A stretch of 64,000 bases of DNA, taken from Tautonia plasticadhaerens (GTDB lineage Bacteria > Planctomycetota > Planctomycetia > Isosphaerales > Isosphaeraceae). Location: positions 8,246,001 to 8,310,000 of the forward strand of contig NZ_CP036426.1 of assembly GCF_007752535.1 (NCBI RefSeq), in the 5' to 3' direction. This document shows positions 44,255-50,461 of the stretch, one piece after another; position 1 is the stretch's first letter, and every line of letters starts with the position of its first letter. A program made the translations under genes and the position numbers. The notes under the pieces were generated by a model that saw only the letters and a list, made by a program, of their open reading frames with translations, did no database searches and was not told the origin of the DNA.

Positions 44255-44653
44255 ATGGCGATCAGCCGAAGACGCCTCGGGGCCGTGGCCGCGGCGGCCC
44301 TGCTCGCGGCCGGTACGGGATGCGGCGGCGGCAGGCCGAGTGTCGACACGGGCACGGAGGAGGTGATGGTCTCGGGGAAGGTGACGCTGAACGGCAAGCC
44401 GGCCACCGGCACCATCTCGTTCGACCCGTCGAACGTCGAGCGCAAGAACGCCGCGGCGCGGTCGACTCCGATCAACGAGGACGGCTCCTACACGATCACC
44501 ACGCTGATCGGGCAGAACCGGGTCAGTTTCTCGGGGCCCGAGATCAGCAAGAACCCCGACATCCTGAACGCGGCCTACATGCACGACCTCCAGGCCGGCG
44601 AGAACAAGCTCGACTTCGACCTGCCGCTCGACGAGGGCCTCTCGGGGGGATGA
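44255..44653 (+). CDS. Small lipoprotein with transthyretin-like/peptidase-regulatory fold
   Basis: The 132-residue protein has the start MAISRRRLGAVAAAALLAAGTGCGGG, a lipoprotein-like signal (Cys about 23, imperfect lipobox). The mature part EVMVSGKVTLNGKPATGTISFDPSN and NEDGSYTITTLIGQNRVSFSGPEI resembles the seven-strand carboxypeptidase regulatory or transthyretin-like fold common in planctomycete lipoproteins. AGGAG lies 9 bases before this ATG; two upstream ATGs (44222 and 44234) are in frame but have poorer sites. It converges with the third DUF1559 gene across a very strong hairpin, so again a small lipoprotein neighbours a DUF1559 gene, though on the opposite strand. Confidence 0.72.
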   Translation: MAISRRRLGAVAAAALLAAGTGCGGGRPSVDTGTEEVMVSGKVTLNGKPATGTISFDPSNVERKNAAARSTPINEDGSYTITTLIGQNRVSFSGPEISKNPDILNAAYMHDLQAGENKLDFDLPLDEGLSGG

Positions 44654-44668
44654 GGCCCGCGAGGACGC

Positions 44669-44707
44669 CCGAAGGCCGGCCCGGGGATCGATCGGGCCGG
44701 CCTTCGG
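44669..44707. terminator. Strong bidirectional hairpin terminator
   Basis: A perfect 15-base stem (CCGAAGGCCGGCCCG with CGGGCCGGCCTTCGG) with a 9-base loop stands in the gap between the converging lipoprotein and DUF1559 genes. No T-run follows on either side. Confidence 0.65.
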
Positions 44708-44747
44708 ATCGGGGCGCCGCGTCGGCCGTCGGGCGACGGCCCTCGGG

Positions 44748-45836
44748 TCAATACTGGTCGGCCGAGACGACCTCGCCGCCGGCCCGGCTGCCCAGCGCCC
44801 ACCAGACGGTGGCGGCGACGCTCTCCTTGATGAACCGGACCGAGCCGTCGGCGAAGCAGACGTTCGTGCCGCCGGGGTGCCGGCTGGAGGCGGTGTACGC
44901 CCCGCCGGAGTCGCCGCCCCAGCGCGAGGTGCTGTAGTTGCAGCTATGCTGGTTCGGCGTCATGATGTGGTTGTAACGCGAGTGGCCGAAGCCGCCGTTG
45001 TGCCAGTACGACCCGTAGGCGTAGAAGTTGGGGCTGAAGACCGCCCCGGGGGTATAGGGGCTGACCTGCCGGCACTGCTGGTAGAAGAGCTGGGGGCTGT
45101 TCAGGTCGACGGTGTTCGCCGGCTTGTCGATCTGGACGGGCGTGGCCGAGGGGCGGGTCAGGTCGGGGACCGTGGGGTTGGCGAACCAGCCGATGCCCTT
45201 GACGCGTTCGCTGAACGCGGCGGTGTTGCTGGTGCCGTCGCGGATGTCGGCCAGCTTGACGATCGGCTTCTGCTTGGCCTCGTTCGCGCTGCGGGGGGTC
45301 GTGAACGGGGCCTGCCCGTCCGGCGGCCGGCCCGACCAGCCGAAGAGGCCGTTGAAGGCGCCCGTGTTATTCCAGTCGTAGAAGGCGGCCGGGGCGTTGC
45401 CGGCGTTGGCCGCATAATTGTTGTGGCCGTCCGGGCTGGTCAGCCGGTCCTCGTCCGAGGGGCACTGCAGGAAGCTGAGCGTCGCCCGCTGGGCCGTCGT
45501 GTTCGCCAGCAGGGCCGGGTTCTGCAGCGCGTAGCCGAAGTTGAGGGCGCTGTAGATGGTGTACTGCTCCATGTACGGCGACATCAGCGCCATCGACGAC
45601 CACTGGTTCCACTGGTCCGGCCCGTCGCCCCAGGGCAGCGACTGGACGGCCGATTCGTAGTTGTGCAGGGCCAGGCCCAGTTGCTTCAGGTTGTTGGTGC
45701 ACTGGGCGCGTCGGGCCGCCTCTCGGGCGCTCTGCACGGCGGGCAGGAGCAGCGCGATGAGCACGCCGATGATGGCGATGACGACGAGCAGCTCGATCAG
45801 CGTGAAGCCGGAGGGATTGCGGCGAAATCGGGTCAT
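44748..45836 (-). CDS. DUF1559 prepilin-like protein (copy 3)
   Basis: The 362-residue protein has leader [10 protein letters not shown], processing site and helix [20 protein letters not shown], and the typical [19 protein letters not shown]. The late signature is [21 protein letters not shown] and the end is [10 protein letters not shown]. Its N-terminal coding sequence is nearly identical at the DNA level to the copies at 6685 and 8909, while the middle region differs. This argues for repeated duplication with diversifying centres. Function is unknown, as for the family. Confidence 0.92.
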   Translation of the reverse strand: MTRFRRNPSGFTLIELLVVIAIIGVLIALLLPAVQSAREAARRAQCTNNLKQLGLALHNYESAVQSLPWGDGPDQWNQWSSMALMSPYMEQYTIYSALNFGYALQNPALLANTTAQRATLSFLQCPSDEDRLTSPDGHNNYAANAGNAPAAFYDWNNTGAFNGLFGWSGRPPDGQAPFTTPRSANEAKQKPIVKLADIRDGTSNTAAFSERVKGIGWFANPTVPDLTRPSATPVQIDKPANTVDLNSPQLFYQQCRQVSPYTPGAVFSPNFYAYGSYWHNGGFGHSRYNHIMTPNQHSCNYSTSRWGGDSGGAYTASSRHPGGTNVCFADGSVRFIKESVAATVWWALGSRAGGEVVSADQY

Positions 45837-46186
45837 ATCGGTTCGCTCCTCCTGAGAGCGGTGACGGCGCCCCCGCGAATGCAAGGGCGCCGGGAGCCGA
45901 CCCGCCCCGAGACAGAATGGGGCGGGGCCGCACGGGGGCGGCAGGTCAGGATCGCACGACGGGACGGTGCAAGGATCGAGAAATTGATGGGAAATGATCC
46001 TGGTCTGAGATTCTGTCAACCTCCGCCGCCATTGCCAAGGAAAATCCACCCCGTCTTGCAAAAAATGCCGACCGAATCGAACTGTTTCGCGACGCTCCAA
46101 CACGGGTCAGATCGGCGAGCGGACCTCGGCGCGGCCCGGGTCGGGGACGGACATCGCGGCGACCCCTCGGGCGACTCCCGGGCCGG
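45837..46186. other. Leader region upstream of DUF1559 copy 3
   Basis: This 350-base gap is less GC-rich than usual around 45975-46100. On the minus strand TTGACA (46014-46019 reversed) looks like a good -35 box, but the sequence 16-17 bases on is a poor -10. No gene is convincing. Confidence 0.35.
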
Positions 46187-46984
46187 TCATCGGTCGGGCC
46201 CCCCGGCCCCACGGGCCTCGCCGGTCATCGGCACGAAGGCGACCGGGGCGATCGAGCGTCGGGTGGTCGAGCCCCCCTCGTCCTTCTCGATCAGGATGAG
46301 CTGCTGCCCCAGTTCGTCCCCGACCGGCATCACCAGGCGTCCCCCCGGGGCGAGCTGCTCGACCAGGAGGGGCGGGACCTCGGCCGGGGCCGCGGCGACG
46401 ACGATCAGGTCGAACGGCGCGTGCTCGGGCCAGCCCCGGTAGCCGTCTCCGTGGCGGACGGCCACGTTATCGTACCCGAGCCGGCCGAGACGCTCCCGGG
46501 CCGAGTCGGCCAGCTCCTCGTGGATCTCGATGCTGAAGACCTCCCCGGCCAGCTCGGCGAGCACGGCGGCCTGGTAGCCGGAGCCGGTGCCGACGTCGAG
46601 GGCGCGGTCCCCGGGCCCGGGCCCGGCCAACTGGGTCATCAACGCGACGATGTACGGCTGGGAGATCGTCTGGCCCTGCCCGATCGGCAGCGGGCGGTCG
46701 GCATGGGCCTGGTCGCGGAGCCCCTCGGGGACGAACTCGTGCCGGGGGACCCGGGACATCGCGTCGAGGACCCGGGGGTCGGTGATGTCCCGGGCGCGGA
46801 GCTGGCGATCGACCATCGACGCCCGATCCCGGGCGTAGTCGCCCGGGTTGGCGGCCCCTTCGGGTCGGGGCGTCGCGGGCCCGGCCGGGACGCAGCCGAG
46901 GACGACCGCCAGGCCGATGAGGGCGGCGATCGGGCCGATCGGGATCGAGATCGCGGTCGAGAGGGCCGGGTTGAGGGGGATCAT
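46187..46984 (-). CDS. pcm: Protein-L-isoaspartate O-methyltransferase with lipoprotein-type signal
   Basis: This 265-residue PIMT has RDRASMVDRQLRARDITDPRVLDAMSRVPRHEFVPEGLRDQAHADRPLPIGQGQTISQPYIVALMTQL, DVGTGSGYQAAVLAELAGEVFSIEIHEELADSARERLGRLG and APAEVPPLLVEQLAPGGRLVMPVG, the full PIMT core that methylates L-isoaspartyl residues with SAM to start repair. The N-terminus IGPIAALIGLAVVLGCVPAG is a hydrophobic segment ending in a lipobox-like VLGC, so this copy appears anchored outside the cytoplasm, where SAM would be scarce. Alternatively the segment may be an artefact of start choice: an internal ATG (the M of ASMVDRQLRARD) would give a cytoplasmic enzyme lacking only the non-catalytic head. 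Confidence 0.88.
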   Translation of the reverse strand: MIPLNPALSTAISIPIGPIAALIGLAVVLGCVPAGPATPRPEGAANPGDYARDRASMVDRQLRARDITDPRVLDAMSRVPRHEFVPEGLRDQAHADRPLPIGQGQTISQPYIVALMTQLAGPGPGDRALDVGTGSGYQAAVLAELAGEVFSIEIHEELADSARERLGRLGYDNVAVRHGDGYRGWPEHAPFDLIVVAAAPAEVPPLLVEQLAPGGRLVMPVGDELGQQLILIEKDEGGSTTRRSIAPVAFVPMTGEARGAGGPDR

Positions 46985-47425
46985 GGGGTTGGCTCCATCG
47001 GGCTGCTGTCGGCCTCGGGGGCGTCCGGTCTCCGAGCGACCTCGACTCCCACCGGGAGGCGGGGGGTGGCGTCCGGACGGCTCCCGGGGAGGCGCGACAG
47101 ACCCCGGGCCGATGGGAGGGGAGCCGCCCGACGCCCGGGGCGACCGCGCCCGGGCCCCCGATCGACTCGGGTGCGACCGTCGTGCCGCCGGCGGCCCGAT
47201 CTCCCCTGGGATGGGGAGGCCGGCCGTCCCGGGTCGGGCCCGGCCCCGCGTCCCTGCTCCTCGCCGACCTCCCCTCCCGGGGCGGGGAGACCCGGGTGCG
47301 TGGCACCGACCCCTCGGGGGCATCGCCCGGAGGGGTCAATGCCCGGGACGATCGCGGCCGGTGCGCCGACGATTCGGCCGGACGTTCGCCACAACCTTCT
47401 TCCCGGATTGGCATTCGGGAAACCG

Positions 47426-47480
47426 AATTGGGTTCACTCCGCGCGAGGCGCACCGGCCGATCGGCTTCGTTTCGCGCCGG
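47426..47480 (+). repeat. Interspersed intergenic repeat, copy 1
   Basis: The unit begins AATTGGGTTCACTCCGCGCG and ends TCGGCTTCGTTTCGCGCCGG. It matches the copy at 47857 at most positions, including the spacing between the two TTCG-containing halves. Confidence 0.65.
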
Positions 47481-47641
47481 GATCCGGGGGGCCGTCCCGC
47501 CCGGGCCGGATGCCTCCCCCCACGGCCCGGACGGGGAGGGTCGTCTGGGACGGTGCATCGGGGCGCACCGGCCCGGTGCGCCCCGGTGCGCGCGGGACCA
47601 AACAGCAATAGGCCTTTCGCAGAAAAGAGTTACGCCGATCG

Positions 47642-47699
47642 AAATGGCTTCGCTCCGCACAACGACGCGCCCGGGATTGGGTTCGTTTTGCGCGACGGG
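47642..47699 (+). repeat. Interspersed intergenic repeat, diverged copy 2
   Basis: The unit reads AAATGGCTTCGCTCCGCACA at the start and GATTGGGTTCGTTTTGCGCG near the end, the same layout as the other copies with the two halves exchanged in detail (GGCTTCG first, GGGTTCG second). Confidence 0.55.
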
Positions 47700-47856
47700 T
47701 GCGGGACCGGAGGCCCCTGCCCCGGGAAAGGGCCCGGTCGCGGGTCGTCCCGGCGATCGGGGAGGGCTCCGAGCCGGTCGGAATCGGCTCGGTGCGCCCC
47801 GGCGCGGCCGGGGCGTATGACACATCCCTCGCTTTTACAGGGGGTTGCATCAGCAG

Positions 47857-47911
47857 AATTGGGTTCGCTCCGCGCACGGCACGCCGGCCGATTGGCTTCG
47901 TCTCGCGCCGG
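47857..47911 (+). repeat. Interspersed intergenic repeat, copy 3
   Basis: The unit begins AATTGGGTTCGCTCCGCGCA and ends GATTGGCTTCGTCTCGCGCC. Compared with copy 1 there are only a few substitutions over about 55 bases, while the sequence around it is unrelated. Confidence 0.65.
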
Positions 47912-48189
47912 AGCCGGAGTACTCGGGTGGCGTGTCCCCGCGGTCGAGGGTCCGGCCCCGGCGCGATCGGGTGCGGAGCCGCCGGGGTCCCGGTCCCGGT
48001 CCGATCGAGGGACGAGGAGGGATCGAAGGTGGTCCAGGAAGCCTCGGGGTCGTCGGCCGGCACGAGAGGGCTCCGCGCAAGGGAGGACAGCGGGGCCGAC
48101 CGTCGGCCCCTCCCCTATAAGATCGTGGCCGGGGGCGATTCCAGTCACACAATCCGTACCGATGGAGGAGACGGCCGGCCGGGCGCGGA

Positions 48190-48285
48190 TCAGGAGGCCT
48201 TCGGGAGCCGGAACAGGCCCCGGGCGTTCTCCTCGAAGACGCCGGGGTGGTCGGGCTCGTCGAACAGTGGCCGGACGAAGTTCGG
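48190..48285 (-). pseudogene. Truncated C-terminal remnant, probably an amidohydrolase-type protein
   Basis: On the minus strand, 31 codons read PNFVRPLFDEPDHPGVFEEN then ARGLFRLPKAS and a TGA at 48190-48192. An in-frame TAA stands directly upstream at 48286-48288. The pattern FEENARGLFRLP resembles the C-terminal helix of TIM-barrel amidohydrolases (amidohydrolase_2 type). The rest of the gene should lie at higher coordinates, but 12 bases further on the inverted repeat of the HEPN cassette begins, and no remaining piece is recognisable beyond the cassette. The simplest reading is a gene destroyed by insertion and deletion. The family call rests on a short stretch and is tentative. Confidence 0.45.
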
Positions 48286-48300
48286 TTAGATGCCGATGGA

Positions 48301-48449
48301 TGTGAAACAATTCTCTATCTTGACTCTCCCGTGTTCTCGGTGCTGCCGGCTCGTTACCGACCCGGCTTCCATGCGAAATCCCGACAGCACGAAGGACCAC
48401 CGCGCGGGCCGGAGTGCGTGGACCACCGGGAATGCGGGAGAGCCGGTAA
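48301..48449 (+). repeat. Left 149-bp inverted repeat of the HEPN cassette
   Basis: The repeat starts TGTGAAACAATTCTCTATCT and ends GGGAGAGCCGGTAA. Its reverse complement at 49248-49396 differs at one base only (A versus G at 48431). The outer terminus is TG, with CA at the far end of the right copy, as in many DDE-transposed elements. Confidence 0.9.
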
Positions 48450-48482
48450 TTGACCCGTCCATCTCGCGGAGGAGGGCACGCG

Positions 48483-49181
48483 GTGGCCTTTTGCCAATCC
48501 CTGCAATTCGAACTGCCCGATTCGTTCCCGCTCGAACCTTGGGAAACTCTCCTCGACCTCGGGAGGATATTCAAGCCGCAGCAGCCGGAGGCGTGGGGTG
48601 ATCTCGCAAGTGCCATGATCTCGGTCGCCTACCGCTACAGGTCGTGTTGCGAGGCACTGGATTCGATCGTCGATGGATGGGATCCGAATCTGCGGAGAGG
48701 GCTCGAATATTTCGAGGCAGGATACCGGCAACAACGGGGCCTGTTCTCATTCTTCACATGCGGCGTTGCCGCGATCGAGAGCGGGACCTACGCCTGCCAC
48801 GTCTACGCCTGTCAGCGTGGGATCCTCGACTGGACCGATGAGAGGGCCCGCCGCTCAAACTCCGACCCGCTCAAGCTTGCGAGGGCACTCGGCGCCGTCC
48901 TCCCTGAAAATCACCCGCTGCCAGTCTCATTGAAGGCGATCTCTGCTTCGGGGGAATGGAAGCGGTGGAAGGACTTCCGCAATACGTTCTCGCATCGATC
49001 GGTGAAGAGTAGATCCAGCACCGGCTCCATCGGCGGGACGCCACCCGCCCGTAAGATGTTCGACTACGGATCGACCTGGAGCATGCCGGAGCTGGTGGGC
49101 GACGAGTCGGTGTTGAGGGTGAAAGTTGAATGGATCGAGGAGCGACTCAGGACGGTCCTGGTCGAAGGGGCGAGGCTTTAA
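48483..49181 (+). CDS. HEPN-like protein carried between inverted repeats
   Basis: The 232-residue cytoplasmic protein is mainly helical (LASAMISVAYRYRSCCEALDSI; EYFEAGYRQQRGLFSFFTCGVAAIESGTYACHVYACQRGIL). Near the end of the helical core it has WKDFRNTFSHR, giving R166-N-T-F-S-H171, the R-x4-H motif of HEPN ribonucleases, with Asn after Arg as is usual. The last 50 residues (FDYGSTWSMPELVGDESVLRVKVEWIEERLR) look like an added beta/helix element. HEPN proteins often act as RNA-cutting toxins or defence effectors; no antitoxin (MNT or other) is encoded beside it. GTG 48483 is preferred because GGAGGAGG precedes it by about six bases; a TTG at 48450 would start exactly at the repeat edge. Codons are visibly less G/C-biased than in the neighbours. 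Confidence 0.65.
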   Translation: MAFCQSLQFELPDSFPLEPWETLLDLGRIFKPQQPEAWGDLASAMISVAYRYRSCCEALDSIVDGWDPNLRRGLEYFEAGYRQQRGLFSFFTCGVAAIESGTYACHVYACQRGILDWTDERARRSNSDPLKLARALGAVLPENHPLPVSLKAISASGEWKRWKDFRNTFSHRSVKSRSSTGSIGGTPPARKMFDYGSTWSMPELVGDESVLRVKVEWIEERLRTVLVEGARL

Positions 49182-49247
49182 CTCGCCCCGGATCTGACAG
49201 CGTTCCCGTGGGATCAGCAAGGAAAGGTGATCTGGAAAGTTCGCCGG

Positions 49248-49396
49248 TTACCGGCTCTCCCGCACTCCCGGTGGTCCACGCACTCCGGCCCGCGCGGTGG
49301 TCCTTCGTGCTGTCGGGATTTCGCATGGAAGCCGGGTCGGTAACGAGCCGGCAGCACCGAGAACACGGGAGAGTCAAGATAGAGAATTGTTTCACA
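49248..49396 (-). repeat. Right 149-bp inverted repeat of the HEPN cassette
   Basis: This is the inverted partner of 48301-48449, starting TTACCGGCTCTCCCGCACTC and ending GAGAATTGTTTCACA. It lies 66 bases after the HEPN-like gene. Confidence 0.9.
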
Positions 49397-49668
49397 ATCG
49401 GAGGCCCCGCAGGGCCGTGCGTCTCGGTCGCCGACCCCTCACCCCGGCCCTCTCCCCGCGAGCGGGGAGAGGGGAGAGGGGGACGGATTCCGGCCCTCGC
49501 CCCCGTCCTCGGGGGAGAGGGCGGGCGCAGCCCGGGTGAGGGGGGATCAGACGACGTGCGAGCCGCCGTGTCCACGCGATGGCCCCTCATCGGATCGATC
49601 GAAGGGCCCGCTCCCCACGTGTGGGGAGCGGGGGCCGGAGTCGGGCCCCTCGGGGTGGTCCTCCGGCC
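49397..49668. other. Hairpin-rich spacer
   Basis: This stretch holds no gene. It contains a perfect palindrome at 49449-49472 (CCTCTCCCCGC / GCGGGGAGAGG), an imperfect one around 49494-49528 (GCCCTCGCCCCCG..CGGGGGAGAGGGC), and the terminator at 49607. The CTCACCCCGGCCCTCTCCCCG type of sequence is widespread between genes in high-GC bacteria, so this is probably a REP-like repeat. Confidence 0.5.
49607..49632 (-). terminator. Perfect hairpin downstream of the 49669 gene
   Basis: CCCGCTCCCCAC and GTGGGGAGCGGG form a 12-base stem with a two-base loop, 37 bases beyond the 3' end of the minus-strand gene. There is no T-run. Confidence 0.5.
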
Positions 49669-50217
49669 TCAGTCCTCGACCCGGGTCATCTCGAAGGCGT
49701 GGGTGCCGGAGGGCTTGCCGTCGAGATAGCCGGTCCACTCGCCGGTGTAGTGGTCGGCGTCGTGCAGGAGCAGGCGGCCCTCGTGCATGTGCATATCCTT
49801 GGCCGGATCGAGGTTGGAGCCGCCGTCGAAGGCGAAGACGAGCGCCTCGGGGGAGGAGGCGTCCTGGTCCAGGATCACCCGGGGCTGGTTGCCGGCGGCG
49901 CAGTAGTGGGTCATCCGCAGCTGGTCGCCGTCGAGGTGGTAGACCGAGAGCATCTCGTACTCGGTGCCGGGGCCGTAGGTCTCGACCACGGCGCTGTCAT
50001 TGGCGGTCAGGCGATAGGTGATGACGAAGGAGTTCTCCCCGTCGCGCTGCTCCCACGTGCCGACGAGGGACTTCAGCAGATCGAAGGCGGCCGGGGCGTC
50101 GATCCCCTTCTTCGCCTGCTCCGCACCCTCCGGCTCGTCGGCCGGTGAGGTCGAGGGGAAGGCCAGGGCGAGCAGCATCGCGATCGCGGCGAACCGGAGC
50201 GGGCGGAGGGCGGACAT
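49669..50217 (-). CDS. Secreted lipocalin-like protein of unknown function (DUF1579-like)
   Basis: The 182-residue protein has a signal peptide (LRFAAIAMLLALAFPSTSPADE) and then a beta-rich domain: AFDLLKSLVGTWEQRDGENSFVITYRLTANDSAVVETYGPG, EYEMLSVYHLDGDQLRMTHYCAAGNQPR and HYTGEWTGYLDGKPSGTHAFEMTRV. The LVGTWE motif and eight or so antiparallel strands suggest a lipocalin-like small-molecule binder of the DUF1579 kind. Histidines at HMHEGRLLLHDADH may bind metal. Nothing in the context points to a ligand. The ATG at 50215-50217 puts the signal at the N-terminus; the gene is preceded by a moderate AGGAGC site. Confidence 0.65.
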   Translation of the reverse strand: MSALRPLRFAAIAMLLALAFPSTSPADEPEGAEQAKKGIDAPAAFDLLKSLVGTWEQRDGENSFVITYRLTANDSAVVETYGPGTEYEMLSVYHLDGDQLRMTHYCAAGNQPRVILDQDASSPEALVFAFDGGSNLDPAKDMHMHEGRLLLHDADHYTGEWTGYLDGKPSGTHAFEMTRVED

Positions 50218-50392
50218 GGTCGGGGCTCCTGTGTCGGCCGGGGGCCGGGGAAATGGGGAGGTGGATCGGGAATGGGGGCGGCCGGATCTCCCATCGCGGC
50301 GACCCCGTCCCGAACATTTGTATACCATCGACACAAAGGGAAGGGAAGCTGAAATCGGGTGATCGCGGGGGTGCCGAGGGGGGATGCGAGCC

Positions 50393-50429
50393 GAGCCGGC
50401 CGCCGGACGGCGGGTCCGGCGGCCGGCTC
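50393..50429 (-). terminator. Strong hairpin downstream of the LEPR protein gene
   Basis: A perfect 16-base stem (GAGCCGGCCGCCGGAC with GTCCGGCGGCCGGCTC) with a five-base loop lies 32 bases beyond the 3' end of the gene at 50462. No T-run is visible. Confidence 0.6.
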
Positions 50430-50461
50430 GGGGGGTGGATCGGCGATGCCCCGTCGGGGGA

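Larger units (their letters stand above)
46985..48189. other. Gene-poor mosaic of intergenic repeats
   Basis: No frame in this 1.2-kb stretch looks like a real protein on composition. Instead it contains at least three copies of a repeat module (listed separately), interspersed with GC-rich patches such as GGTGCGCCCCGG (near 47575-47590 and 47790-47810). Open frames on both strands across it encode arginine-rich strings of the type ETKPIGR and AKRTQS, which I read as translated repeats, not genes. Confidence 0.6.
48301..49396. mobile_element. Candidate non-autonomous element: HEPN-like gene between 149-bp inverted repeats
   Basis: Two 149-base repeats in inverted orientation, differing at a single position, enclose 798 bases containing one gene. 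There is no transposase inside. Just outside, CCGAT stands on the outer side of both repeats, with three extra bases (GGA) on the left, so the repeat may be slightly longer than 149 bases. I see no clean target-site duplication. The enclosed gene is lower in GC than the flanking chromosome. On the left the element abuts a truncated gene tail, on the right a hairpin-rich spacer. It could be a transposase-in-trans cassette, or a gene trapped between two copies of a miniature element. Confidence 0.65.

Noticed and set aside
46981-48305. Several open frames on both strands encoding arginine-rich proteins
   Set aside because: They cover repeated intergenic sequence; the same words recur in different frames, which real proteins would not do.
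49204-49300. A short frame in the reverse orientation of the HEPN cassette as an antitoxin gene
   Set aside because: It lies within the right repeat and spacer, has no ribosome site and no antitoxin features.
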